A DNA stretch of 33,969 nucleotides, from contig JALXBG010000169.1 of the NCBI GenBank assembly GCA_026991605.1, positions 1 through 33,969 of the forward strand, read 5' to 3'. A program made the position numbers and the translations under genes. Positions 26,411 through 33,969 of this stretch are shown here, piece after piece. The stretch comes from Sulfurovum sp. (lineage in GTDB: Bacteria > Campylobacterota > Campylobacteria > Campylobacterales > Sulfurovaceae). The notes below the pieces were generated by a model that made no database searches, had not been told where the DNA came from, and saw nothing but the letters and a program-made list of their open reading frames with translations. Each line of letters opens with the position of its first letter. Positions within the stretch are counted from its first letter, which is position 1.

Positions 26411-26986
26411 TTGAGTGCCTTAACTAATTATTTCAGTCAAAGCAGTGCAATAACTATTTTTGTATTGCTTTTGCTATCTATGTATTTTGTTGCAACCTTC
26501 TGGATATTTTTAGATAGATTCTACATATTGACTTCTCGCATATCTGCAGAAGCAAAATCACTTAAAGCACTCTATACAGGTCAGTCAAAATCAGTGGCAG
26601 AAAACTCACTTATTTTTACTTATCTGTCTCGTGTACATACCCCAAACAAAGCCATTCTGGAAGCTGCATCTTCTGATGCTATCCGTGTTTCAACCAAAGG
26701 GTTAACATGGCTCTCTATCATTGCTTCAACGTCTCCTTTTATTGGTCTTTTTGGTACAGTTATAGGTATACTTGAGACTTTTACTAAGCTTGGAGGACAG
26801 TCAAGTGCTTCACTCTCTGTTGTTGCGCCTGCTATCTCTGAAGCCCTCATAGCAACTGCAGCAGGGATTGCTGTGGCTATCTTTGCGTATACTTTTCACC
26901 TTATCTTAAAACGTAAAGCCTATGAACTTTCTTCATTGCTCTCTTCTCAGTCAGAAGTTATACTTTCTCAGGTCAATGAGGATTAA
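26411..26986 (+). CDS. tolQ: TolQ/ExbB-type proton-channel protein
   Basis: Inner-membrane motor protein of the Tol-Pal system, or ExbB by family. With a TTG start at 26411 it has 191 residues. I prefer this to a TTG at 26363 inside atpC because conserved sequence begins at ALTNYFSQSS and GGAAAG lies ten bases upstream. Three transmembrane helices are visible at about 14-34, 100-124 and 140-163. The TSPFIGLFGTVIGI motif of the TolQ/MotA/ExbB family forms the proton path with TolR. The tol genes downstream give the name, since sequence alone does not separate TolQ from ExbB. Confidence 0.88.
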   Translation: MSALTNYFSQSSAITIFVLLLLSMYFVATFWIFLDRFYILTSRISAEAKSLKALYTGQSKSVAENSLIFTYLSRVHTPNKAILEAASSDAIRVSTKGLTWLSIIASTSPFIGLFGTVIGILETFTKLGGQSSASLSVVAPAISEALIATAAGIAVAIFAYTFHLILKRKAYELSSLLSSQSEVILSQVNED

Positions 26987-27373
26987 ATGTTTTCTTGGGA
27001 TGATAGTCCAGACCTAAACATTACACCACTGGTAGATGTGATGCTTGTTTTGATGGCTATTTTAATGGTTACTGCACCTACGATTACTTTTCAGGAACAA
27101 ATTACTTTACCTCAGGGTTCAAAAACAGTTAGCGTAACCAAGCCTAAAACACTTACCATTCGTATGGATAAAAATAAAAAGATATATTTGGGTAAAGATG
27201 TCTACGAAATGGACACATTTGCAGATGATTTTGTAAATCAATCTGTCAAATATGATAAAACTTCAGATGTTTACATTCGTGCAGATGAAAATTTACAGTA
27301 TAAAAATGTGATTTATATTCTAAAGAGTGTAAAGGCTGCTGGTTTTGAACAGGTCTCTCTCATTACGTTATGA
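26987..27373 (+). CDS. tolR: TolR/ExbD-type protein
   Basis: 128 residues: short cytoplasmic N-terminus, one transmembrane helix LVDVMLVLMAILMVTA with the proton-carrying Asp D17 (as TolR D23/ExbD D25), and a periplasmic domain ending FEQVSLIT. It follows tolQ without spacing and overlaps tolA by ATGA (27370-27373). Works with TolQ to power envelope constriction at division. Confidence 0.92.
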   Translation: MFSWDDSPDLNITPLVDVMLVLMAILMVTAPTITFQEQITLPQGSKTVSVTKPKTLTIRMDKNKKIYLGKDVYEMDTFADDFVNQSVKYDKTSDVYIRADENLQYKNVIYILKSVKAAGFEQVSLITL

Positions 27374-28197
27374 ATAAAAAATCTTCTACTTTTATATCTG
27401 GTGTGGCTGCTGTAGGTATGTATGTTTTTGTGATAGGAATGCTTCTTTTTTATTTTAATTCACGTGACGAACAAAAATCGATACATTATGTAAAAAAAAA
27501 TGAAGATCGTATACGTGTAACGATGGCTGCACCAAAGAATAAAGCAAAAACAAAAAAGAAACAGCCTACAAAGAAGAAAACAGCACATAAAAAGAAACCT
27601 GTTGAAAAACCTAAAGCAAAAACAAAAGAGACGGTTAAAAAACAGAAAGATACCCGTAAAAAAGTCATCAAAGAAAAAATTGTTAAAAAAGTGAAGAAAA
27701 AGGAAAAACCTAAAAAAGTTGTAAAAAAAGCTCCACCTAAAAAAGTAAATAAACCTAAAGATCTGTTTGCCAATGTCAGTTCATCTAAAAAACCTAAAAA
27801 GAAAAATCCTATAAAGGTCACAGATCAACCTATAAAACCAAAACAAAATAATCTTATAAAAGTCTCTAATAAGGCAAGTGCAAGTGATTTGGTCTCTTCA
27901 TCTCTTAAGATACAAAAAAAGAGTGACAGAGGGATAGAAAATGCCTACTTTGCACTGATAGAAGAGAAACTTAAAGGTTGGCCTGCACAAAGTGATTATG
28001 CTGGAGAGATGGCAAAGGTATGGTTTAAAGTAGAGCCTAGTGGGAGATTTGTATTTAAAGTAACGACAGCTTCATCCAATGAAGACTTTAATATAGGACT
28101 GATTGCGTATTTGAAACAGCTTCAACGCATGGGTTTTGGACCACATAACGGCAATAGAGCCTATACACTAGATGTAGAGTTTGTTGCTACAGAATAA
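27370..28197 (+). CDS. tolA: TolA/TonB-like energy-transducing protein
   Basis: 275 residues. N-terminal transmembrane helix at about 10-30, then a very Lys-rich, Pro-containing stretch (about 55-160; repeated KKKxxxKK and KPK units) expected to span the periplasm, and a folded C-terminal domain at about 185-275 (AYFALIEEKLKGWPAQ, VWFKVEPSGRFVFKV) of the TonB/TolA C-terminal type. The position between tolR and tolB favours TolA. The Lys-rich linker, rather than Ala/Lys/Glu helix, is a local feature. Confidence 0.85.
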   Translation: MNKKSSTFISGVAAVGMYVFVIGMLLFYFNSRDEQKSIHYVKKNEDRIRVTMAAPKNKAKTKKKQPTKKKTAHKKKPVEKPKAKTKETVKKQKDTRKKVIKEKIVKKVKKKEKPKKVVKKAPPKKVNKPKDLFANVSSSKKPKKKNPIKVTDQPIKPKQNNLIKVSNKASASDLVSSSLKIQKKSDRGIENAYFALIEEKLKGWPAQSDYAGEMAKVWFKVEPSGRFVFKVTTASSNEDFNIGLIAYLKQLQRMGFGPHNGNRAYTLDVEFVATE

Positions 28198-28413
28198 TTG
28201 TAAATATAATCTTTTCAAAATACTACTGTGTATTTTTTTATGTTAGTTTTTTTACTATATACTCTTCAGACTTCGTTCACTATTATAGTGTATGATATGG
28301 ATAAAGTTTGTGTAGTAAAGTTTTTGACAGTGTATTTTGATATTAATTAATGAATACTTCAAGACTGCCTTGATACAATACTGTATAAACGTCCAAAATA
28401 TGAAGGAAAAAGA
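28198..28413. promoter_or_regulatory. tolA-tolB gap with possible promoter
   Basis: 216 bases without a gene. The palindrome CACTAT-T-ATAGTG lies at 28278-28290, and TTTTTGACAG occurs near 28321, a possible -35-like element. A second transcript start for tolB is plausible but not certain. Confidence 0.4.
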
Positions 28414-29667
28414 GTGCGAAATGTATTATTTATTTTAGTCTCATTAAGTATATTAAGTGGGACATTATTTGCTGTAGATGCAACGTTGAAGATAGAAAAA
28501 GATGTGGAACAAAGAGCACGTATTGCGTTGGTGGATGGTTCGGCTGTACCTGATGAACGTATGTTTAACATCTTACTTTCTGACTTAAAGATATCGGGAC
28601 ATTTTTTAGCCAATAAAACACATAATGTAGGAGACATCACAAGTAGTTTTGTCTTGCCTGCACTTAAAAATAGTGAATATATCTTAAAATATACACTCAA
28701 TAAAACCAATGGCACTAAACTACTGGTTCGTCTTTTAAGAGCCTCAAATGGTACACAGATTTTCAAAAAAAGTTACGCTATTGCGGGTACTGCAAAAGTG
28801 CCTTTTTTACTTCATAAAGCAATAAGTGATATTAACAAGGTATTAAAATATCCAGATATCTCATGGATCAACCGTTATGTAGTCTATGCAACCTATTCAA
28901 AACCAGGTCTGAGTGAAATACGTTTGGCAGACTATACATTTAACTATAGAAAAACCATCGTTAGAGGAGGATTAAACCTTTTTCCTAAATGGGCGAATGC
29001 AAAACAGCGTAGTTTGTATTATACGTCATACAATGGTCTGTTACCGACACTCTATAAGTTAGATATCTATACGGGTGCAAAAAGTAAGATTATTAGTTCT
29101 GAAGGGATGTTGGTGTGTTCAGATGTAAGTAAAGACGGTTCTAAGCTTTTACTTACTATGGCACCTAATGGACAGGCTGATATTTATGAACTTAATTTGG
29201 CATCTCACTCTAAAACAAGGGTAACAAAATTTAACGGTATTGATGTGAATGGACGTTATGTAGACAATGAACAAACTATATTGTTTGTTTCTAACCGTTT
29301 AGGATATGCGAATGTTTTTAAAAAATCTATACGTTCTGCAGCCACTTCACAAGTTGTGTATCATGGGCGTAACAACAATGCATGTGATGCCAATGGAGAT
29401 AAAATAGTCTATGCAAGTAGAGAGAGTAACCGTGCATTTGGTGCCAATACTTTCAATGTATATCTTGCATCGGCTAGCAGTGGAAGTACCAGACCTATTA
29501 CAACAACAGGTAGCAATCAATTCCCTCGTTTTTCACGTGACGGTGCGGTGGTATTGTTCTTGAAACAACAAGGTAATCGTACATCAGTAGGGTATACGAA
29601 TTTAGCTAGTTTCCAAAGTTTGCTTTTCCCGTATAGCGGTAACAAAATACAATCAATTGATTGGTAA
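28414..29667 (+). CDS. tolB: Periplasmic Tol-Pal protein TolB
   Basis: 417 residues with a cleavable signal peptide (LFILVSLSILSGTLFAVDA). The N-terminal domain (about 20-140) is followed by a beta-propeller with repeated blades such as ISWINRYVVYATYS, LTMAPNGQADIYELN, FVSNRLGYANVFK and FPRFSRDGAVVLFL. TolB binds Pal and hands it over to TolA. The start is GTG with GAAGGAA upstream. Confidence 0.93.
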   Translation: MRNVLFILVSLSILSGTLFAVDATLKIEKDVEQRARIALVDGSAVPDERMFNILLSDLKISGHFLANKTHNVGDITSSFVLPALKNSEYILKYTLNKTNGTKLLVRLLRASNGTQIFKKSYAIAGTAKVPFLLHKAISDINKVLKYPDISWINRYVVYATYSKPGLSEIRLADYTFNYRKTIVRGGLNLFPKWANAKQRSLYYTSYNGLLPTLYKLDIYTGAKSKIISSEGMLVCSDVSKDGSKLLLTMAPNGQADIYELNLASHSKTRVTKFNGIDVNGRYVDNEQTILFVSNRLGYANVFKKSIRSAATSQVVYHGRNNNACDANGDKIVYASRESNRAFGANTFNVYLASASSGSTRPITTTGSNQFPRFSRDGAVVLFLKQQGNRTSVGYTNLASFQSLLFPYSGNKIQSIDW

Positions 29668-29690
29668 TACATCTTAAATAAGGATTACAT

Positions 29691-30221
29691 ATGACACATA
29701 AACTCTTCATCATTACTTCACTAGCAGCTTTACTCTTTTCTGGGTGTGCACAAAATGCACCAGAACTTAATGGTAAAAACAATGTTTCCGGTACGGATGC
29801 CATTAATGGAGATACCGTAAGTATCAATGAAAACAACTATGGAAATAATGGAAGTGGTATAGACACCAATGGGAATTACAATAGTAGTAGTGATGGTTTT
29901 AAATCTATCTATTTTGCTTTTGATAACTATAGTGTCTCTCCAAAAATGGAAGCAAATATGCAGACCAATATTCAGGTAGCAACAGCTGCAGGGGCTAAAA
30001 TTAAGCTTGAAGGTAACTGTGATGAATTTGGTACAGATGAGTACAACTATGCGCTGGGATTGAAACGTGCAAAAGCGGTGAAAGATAGTCTTGTAGCACA
30101 AGGTGTTGCATCGTCTAAGATGATTATGGTGAGCTTTGGTGAGAGTAGTCCGGTATGCCAGACACCTAGTGACAGCTGTTATGACAGAAATAGAAGGGTT
30201 GACCTTCGTTTAGTAAGATAA
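29691..30221 (+). CDS. pal: Peptidoglycan-associated lipoprotein Pal
   Basis: 176 residues. The signal peptide ends in the lipobox FSGC (Cys 19), followed by an Asn/Gly/Ser-rich linker (about 25-65) and an OmpA-like peptidoglycan-binding domain. The latter includes IYFAFDNYSVSP, GNCDEFGTDEYNYALG with the diaminopimelate-binding Asp, LKRAKAVKD, VSFGESSPVC and NRRVDL. Outer-membrane anchor of the Tol system. Two Cys in the ligand domain (PVCQTPSDSC) could form a disulfide. Confidence 0.95.
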   Translation: MTHKLFIITSLAALLFSGCAQNAPELNGKNNVSGTDAINGDTVSINENNYGNNGSGIDTNGNYNSSSDGFKSIYFAFDNYSVSPKMEANMQTNIQVATAAGAKIKLEGNCDEFGTDEYNYALGLKRAKAVKDSLVAQGVASSKMIMVSFGESSPVCQTPSDSCYDRNRRVDLRLVR

Positions 30222-30228
30222 GTTGACC

Positions 30229-31032
30229 ATGTTACGTAAAACGATTTTCTCTTGTGTTGGATTTGTAGTACTCAGTAGTACTGCAATGTATGCTGAGTCT
30301 TCTTTGTATGGCTTTGGGACTGAAGAGGAGACGATGAATGTGCAACAACCAAGTGCACCACTGAACTCTATGTCTGCTATGCGTCAGAAAATACTTGAAC
30401 AGCAAGAACGCATAGATGGGCTGACGACTATCATTGAAGGCTTGAGTGCTTCTATGAATGAACTTCGTTCGGCAAATACTGGGCAAACAACAGAAACTAC
30501 AGGTAGCGGTGATGCTCTTTTGCAAAAGCTTGCAGGAATGATAGATGAGATTAATGCGAACTATGTGAGCAAAGATGAACTGGCACGTATCTTAGGTAAA
30601 CAGAAAACACCATCTAAAATAAAAGTCAAGAAAACGACTACAAAAACAGATGATAGTACACTAAGTGGGAAAAGTAATGCGACACTTTACAGTGAAGGGG
30701 TACGGCACTTTGTAAAACACCGTTACAGTGAAGCAAAAAAGCGATTTAGTATTACCGATACCAAAGGCTATAAACCTGCAGCATCAAATTATTACCTAGG
30801 AGAGATAGCTTACTATACAAAGCAGTATGAAGATGCTATCTTTTATTTTAAAAAGAGTGCCGGACTTTATGATAAAGCAAGTTATATTGATACACTGCTT
30901 TTACATACGGCAATTTCTCTAGATAAAACAGGAGAGAAACAACAGGCAAGGGTTTTTTATCAAAATATTATAGAAAATTATCCAGGGAAAAAAACGGCAG
31001 AAATTGCTAAAGACAGAATAAAAAAACTTTAG
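30229..31032 (+). CDS. cpoB: Tol-Pal associated TPR protein CpoB (YbgF)
   Basis: Periplasmic coordinator of peptidoglycan synthesis and Tol function. With the ATG at 30229 there are 267 residues; a TTG at 30223 is also possible. Signal peptide ends around SSTAMYAES. A coiled coil follows (MRQKILEQQERIDGLTTIIEGLSASMNEL), then a Lys/Thr-rich linker and TPR repeats (SNATLYSEGVRHFVKHRYSEAKKRF; AASNYYLGEIAYYTKQYEDAIFYFKKS; ALLHTAISLDKTGEKQQARVFYQ type). It ends eight bases before the next gene. Confidence 0.92.
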   Translation: MLRKTIFSCVGFVVLSSTAMYAESSLYGFGTEEETMNVQQPSAPLNSMSAMRQKILEQQERIDGLTTIIEGLSASMNELRSANTGQTTETTGSGDALLQKLAGMIDEINANYVSKDELARILGKQKTPSKIKVKKTTTKTDDSTLSGKSNATLYSEGVRHFVKHRYSEAKKRFSITDTKGYKPAASNYYLGEIAYYTKQYEDAIFYFKKSAGLYDKASYIDTLLLHTAISLDKTGEKQQARVFYQNIIENYPGKKTAEIAKDRIKKL

Positions 31033-31040
31033 GAGAAAGA

Positions 31041-31604
31041 ATGTTGAAAGTTATTTTCTCAATCATTTTAACTTTCACATTTTTAACCGCAGACGAGTAT
31101 GAACAATATCCACCTAAAGGTCTAGAAACTATACCCATTGCTAAGACAATCTTTAAGCAATACCGAGGTGATAGGGAAAAAATCATCGACCTGACAGGTA
31201 AAAATTTCATTGTTGTCTCTGTGCGTGAACCTGGAAGTGATGGACGTTTTTATGCAGTTGATCGTGACGGGACAGTGTGGTGGAGTGGGGCTATCACCTC
31301 TGGTACCCCTGAGTTTAGAAGTCCTTCCGGTATTTTTAATATTATCGAAAAAAAGCGTTACCATATGTCTAGAGATTTTCCTGAAGAGAGTGGGGTAAAC
31401 AATATGGATTTTATGATGAAATTTACCAAACGAGGGCATGCTCTACACAAAGGCAGTGTTGACTGGCTCTCTCATGGCTGCATCCATATAGATCCCAGAG
31501 ACGTACCGGTGATTTACAGATGGAGTAATTTTAAAACTAAAATTATTGTGACAAGGCATACCTATATGCCTTTTGCCAGAGAAGATTTAAGAAGAATTTA
31601 TTAG
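31041..31604 (+). CDS. Exported L,D-transpeptidase (YkuD family)
   Basis: 187 residues. A signal-like N-terminus (LKVIFSIILTFTFLTAD) leads into an YkuD domain: H136 in GHALHKG, and WLSHGCIHID with H145 and the catalytic C147. The family makes 3-3 cross-links in peptidoglycan or trims it. It is downstream of the Tol-Pal operon, whose function is also cell-wall remodelling, with AGGAGA before the ATG. Ends convergently nine bases from proC. Confidence 0.9.
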   Translation: MLKVIFSIILTFTFLTADEYEQYPPKGLETIPIAKTIFKQYRGDREKIIDLTGKNFIVVSVREPGSDGRFYAVDRDGTVWWSGAITSGTPEFRSPSGIFNIIEKKRYHMSRDFPEESGVNNMDFMMKFTKRGHALHKGSVDWLSHGCIHIDPRDVPVIYRWSNFKTKIIVTRHTYMPFAREDLRRIY

Positions 31605-31613
31605 AGGTTCTTA

Positions 31614-32372
31614 TTAAAGTTCTTTGGCTCTTTTATAGGCTGCCTCGATAGCATTGATACAAGATGCTCTGACATTTCCTTCTTCGAGTGCTCCATAGCC
31701 TGCAGCTGTTGTACCTCCAGGACTCATGACCTCATCTTTTAGTGTAGCTGGGTGTACTTCTTGTATGAGTGTTCCAAAGCCTTCGAATAAACCTCTCATG
31801 GTAGCCATGGCATCTTCTCTTTTAAGCCCTTGTTTTACTGCACCATCTGCTAGTGCTTCGGCAATGAGTGCAAGATAGGCTGGACCAGAGCCTGCAAGTG
31901 CTGTGGCGATATCTATCTCTTTTTCGCTTCCTAGCCACAATGTTCTGCCTATTGCACCCAAGAGTGACTCGGCTTCTTTTTTGTACTCTGTGTCTCCCGT
32001 GAGTGTGGTCATAGATTTACCTACAGAAGCAGCAAGGTTTGGCATACATCTGACAACGGCTTGGGTTTCAAAGTTATATTTGAGTTTTTCAACTGTAGTG
32101 CCGGCTAAGACAGAGAAAATAACACGTGCAGTACCTTTAAGCTTGGCAGCGACCTCTTCAACGTTGGCAGGTTTGACACACAGTAATAAGGTCTTTTCAC
32201 TGACATCAAAATCATCTAGGAGTGCTTTTTCTATTCTGTGTCCTAAAGCATGTTCAAAAACATCAAGTTTTTCCATGTCTCGACCTACAACTTCGATGAT
32301 ATATTTTCCTTTGAGACCCTTAGCAATGCTAAGTCCCATATTTCCGTTACCGATAAATGTGATAGTTTGCAT
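31614..32372 (-). CDS. proC: Pyrroline-5-carboxylate reductase
   Basis: Last step of proline synthesis, NADPH-dependent reduction of pyrroline-5-carboxylate. 252 residues from the ATG at 32372. An upstream in-frame ATG at 32432 would add 20 residues encoded by the REP-like palindrome and is rejected. MQTITFIGNGNMGLSIAKGL is the nucleotide-binding start, ALAGSGPAYLALIAEALADG the C-terminal signature, and MSPGGTTAAGYGALEEG follows. Divergent from proA. Confidence 0.95.
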   Translation of the reverse strand: MQTITFIGNGNMGLSIAKGLKGKYIIEVVGRDMEKLDVFEHALGHRIEKALLDDFDVSEKTLLLCVKPANVEEVAAKLKGTARVIFSVLAGTTVEKLKYNFETQAVVRCMPNLAASVGKSMTTLTGDTEYKKEAESLLGAIGRTLWLGSEKEIDIATALAGSGPAYLALIAEALADGAVKQGLKREDAMATMRGLFEGFGTLIQEVHPATLKDEVMSPGGTTAAGYGALEEGNVRASCINAIEAAYKRAKEL

Positions 32373-32398
32373 AATTACTCGCTTATTATTGTTGTATC

Positions 32399-32438
32399 TG
32401 TAGGGTGGACATTTCCTATGAGCAAAACCCACCCTACA
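32399..32438. repeat. REP-like palindrome between proC and proA
   Basis: TGTAGGGTGG (32399-32408) and CCACCCTACA (32429-32438) are perfect 10-base inverted arms around a 20-base loop. The arm resembles that at 16664-16685. Located in the divergent promoter region, upstream of both genes. Confidence 0.75.
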
Positions 32439-32508
32439 TTTTAAATCAATTATAGCATTATTAGCATAACTTTGTTAAAATGAGTGCAATATTATTTTAG
32501 GATAGACA

Positions 32509-33741
32509 ATGGAAGCATTTTTACAAGAAGCCAAAGCCTCAAGCAGAGTACTCTCTACATTGAGTGGTACACAAAAAAACAGCATACTCAAAGCAATGGC
32601 ACAAGGTTTGCGTGACAATAAGGCACAGATACTTGAAGCCAATGCTCTTGATATGGCAGATGCCGAGACAAACAACTTGACTGCAGCGCTGAAAGACAGA
32701 CTTCTTTTAGATGATGGGAGGGTTGAAGGTATGGCTGTAGCCATCGAAGAGATAGCAGCACTTAAAGAGCCAGTAGGGCGTGTACTGGATGGTTGGTATG
32801 CAGATGCTGGGTTTAAGATAGAAAAAGTCTCTGTACCTATTGGTGTGATAGGAGTCATCTATGAGTCACGACCGAATGTCACAGCAGATGTAGGAGCACT
32901 TTGTTTTAAGTCTGGTAACGTAGCCATACTCAAAGGTGGTAAAGAGGCAGAGCACTCCAATAGAGCTATAGCATCTGTTTTGCAAGGTGTACTGGTAGCC
33001 CATGATTTACCAAAAGGAGCCATTGCACTTTTACCAGATTCTTCAAGAGAAGGGGTGGCAAAACTTATCAAACAAGATGCATATGTAGACCTCATAGTCC
33101 CTCGTGGTGGAGAAGCGCTTATTAAGTATGTCTCTTCCAATGCAACTGTGCCAGTAGTAAAACACGATAAAGGACTCTGCCATACCTATGTAGATGAAGA
33201 TGCTGATTTTGAAAAAGCCTTAGCTGTGATGATAAATGCCAAGTGTAGAAGAACAGGTATATGTGGAGCGTTAGAGACTTTACTGATAGATGAAGCTATC
33301 GCATTAGAGATACTACCAAGCATCAAAGAAGCGTATGATGCACAAGGCACAGAGATAAGAGGATGCCCTAAAACACAAGAAATCATAGAGGTGAATCCTG
33401 CAAATACTGAGGACTATGCAACTGAGTATTTAGATAATATCTTGACTATTAGAGTAGTAGAAGGTGTAGAAGAAGCCATATCTCACATAGAACAGTATGG
33501 TTCACAACACTCTGAAGCTATCATTACAGAAAACTATACCACAGCAGAGCACTTTTTAAACAGTGTAAATGCTGCTTGTGTCTACTTAAATGCAAGTACG
33601 CAGTTTACCGATGGTGGCGAGTTTGGCTTTGGTGCAGAAGTGGGCATAAGTACGAACAAACTGCATGCTAGAGGACCGATGGGTGTGAGTGAACTCACTA
33701 CGTACAAATATAAGATTTATGGGAATGGAGAAGTTAGGTAG
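32509..33741 (+). CDS. proA: Glutamate-5-semialdehyde dehydrogenase (gamma-glutamyl phosphate reductase)
   Basis: 410 residues, the usual length. Second step of proline synthesis. An aldehyde-dehydrogenase-fold enzyme: VPIGVIGVIYESRPNVT, SGNVAILKGGKEA for NADPH binding, VPRGG, and the catalytic C252 in KCRRTGICGALETLL. The terminal MGVSELTTYKY is conserved. TTTTAGGAT precedes the ATG; TAAAAT at 32476-32481 may be the -10. Divergent from proC, the other pathway gene. Confidence 0.97.
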   Translation: MEAFLQEAKASSRVLSTLSGTQKNSILKAMAQGLRDNKAQILEANALDMADAETNNLTAALKDRLLLDDGRVEGMAVAIEEIAALKEPVGRVLDGWYADAGFKIEKVSVPIGVIGVIYESRPNVTADVGALCFKSGNVAILKGGKEAEHSNRAIASVLQGVLVAHDLPKGAIALLPDSSREGVAKLIKQDAYVDLIVPRGGEALIKYVSSNATVPVVKHDKGLCHTYVDEDADFEKALAVMINAKCRRTGICGALETLLIDEAIALEILPSIKEAYDAQGTEIRGCPKTQEIIEVNPANTEDYATEYLDNILTIRVVEGVEEAISHIEQYGSQHSEAIITENYTTAEHFLNSVNAACVYLNASTQFTDGGEFGFGAEVGISTNKLHARGPMGVSELTTYKYKIYGNGEVR

Positions 33742-33755
33742 GGGATATTTATGAG

Positions 33756-33777
33756 AGAGGAGTTGTAAAACTCCTCT
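33756..33777. terminator. Hairpin between convergent proA and edge gene
   Basis: AGAGGAGTT-GTAA-AACTCCTCT is a perfect 9-bp stem, 14 bases after the proA stop and ten bases beyond the minus-strand stop. A shared terminator is likely, although no long T-run flanks it. Confidence 0.65.
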
Positions 33778-33787
33778 ATTCGTAGAA

Positions 33788-33969
33788 TTATTCAGCTGAA
33801 ATAGTGACTGTTGCACCTGATTTTGTAATAGAACCATCACTGGTCAGTCTTGCAGTGATTGAAGAACCACTAACACTTCTAGAAGCATCTATACTTCCAT
33901 CTAGTTTTGCTATTTGATTTCCATTTTCATCATAAAGATAGATAAAGTCATAACGAGCTTCTGTCTCAC
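33788..33969 (-). CDS. 3' end of a gene with a CUB-like domain (5' end outside window)
   Basis: An open frame enters from the right edge on the minus strand and ends at the TAA at 33788-33790, giving the last 59 residues. It reads RYDFIYLYDENGNQIAKLDG, then VSGSSITARLTSDGSITKSG and ends TVTISAE. The spacing of Tyr-Asp-aromatic-Ile, G-s-s-I-t-x-x-L-t-S-D-g-S and the short beta strands resemble CUB-like C-terminal domains of secreted proteases and surface proteins. The rest of the protein is not visible, so function cannot be given. Confidence 0.65.
   Translation of the reverse strand, partial: ETEARYDFIYLYDENGNQIAKLDGSIDASRSVSGSSITARLTSDGSITKSGATVTISAE

Noticed and set aside
27486-27821. Phe-rich minus-strand ORF opposite tolA
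   Set aside because: A mirror of the Lys-rich TolA linker (AAA/AAG read as TTT/CTT), not a gene.
31605-31640. Terminator between the L,D-transpeptidase gene and proC
   Set aside because: Only nine bases separate the stops, and no stable stem with a T-run could be found.
32373-32432. 20-residue N-terminal extension of ProC
   Set aside because: It is translated from the REP-like palindrome; the family starts at MQTITFIGNGNMG.

Overview
The window looks like chromosomal DNA of a member of the Campylobacterota (Epsilonproteobacteria), probably a free-living Sulfurovum/Sulfurimonas-type organism. The reasons are the gene order and the A+T-rich codon use. Three blocks match what I recall from Campylobacter: ileS - tiny membrane protein - gatA - guaB ... 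xseB - nitrilase-like; rplU - rpmA - obgE - proB - fmt - birA - parA - parB - atpF' - atpF - atpH - atpA - atpG - atpD - atpC; and tolQ - tolR - tolA - tolB - pal - cpoB directly after it. The genus is inference, and the synteny statements come from memory, not from a search.

Layout. 1-4507: the 3' part of ileS, a 41-residue membrane peptide, gatA and guaB. 4508-5672: an accessory patch with an A+T-rich membrane protein, three closely spaced hairpins and a ParE-type toxin-antitoxin pair. 5673-8180: metY and metX, the direct-sulfhydrylation route to homocysteine, separated by a long 30-base inverted repeat. 8177-9946: a tightly overlapping run of a possible 27-codon ORF, xseB, a nitrilase-fold protein that appears to lack its catalytic Cys and Lys, and a ThiF/MoeB-like adenylyltransferase. 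9978-11394: a lipoprotein, ridA, rplU and rpmA. 11428-11736: a lone minus-strand lipoprotein that separates rpmA from obgE. 11929-13811: obgE and a short proB.

13812-17372 is the most accessory part. It holds vapBC with an autoregulatory-looking promoter, two copies of a 237-base repeat at a 325-base spacing, a CoiA-like nuclease lying between inverted copies of a 29-base motif, REP-like hairpins, and higBA, whose stop codon touches the start of fmt. I recall proB and fmt as neighbours in Campylobacter, so this stretch looks inserted.

17373-31604 is a long run of plus-strand housekeeping genes. It covers fmt, birA, parAB, the F1 and peripheral-stalk genes of ATP synthase (no a or c subunit here), the complete Tol-Pal envelope system, and an L,D-transpeptidase. 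31614-33741 holds proC (minus) and proA (plus), divergent around a REP-like palindrome. With proB, the window therefore contains all three enzymes of proline synthesis from glutamate, at three separate places. The right edge cuts a minus-strand gene whose last 59 residues look like a CUB-like secreted domain.

Best candidates for something undescribed are the CoiA-like nuclease unit with its unknown C-terminal domain and inverted flanks (about 15072-16569), the duplicated 237-base element beside vapC, and the overlapping pseudo-nitrilase/ThiF-like pair.
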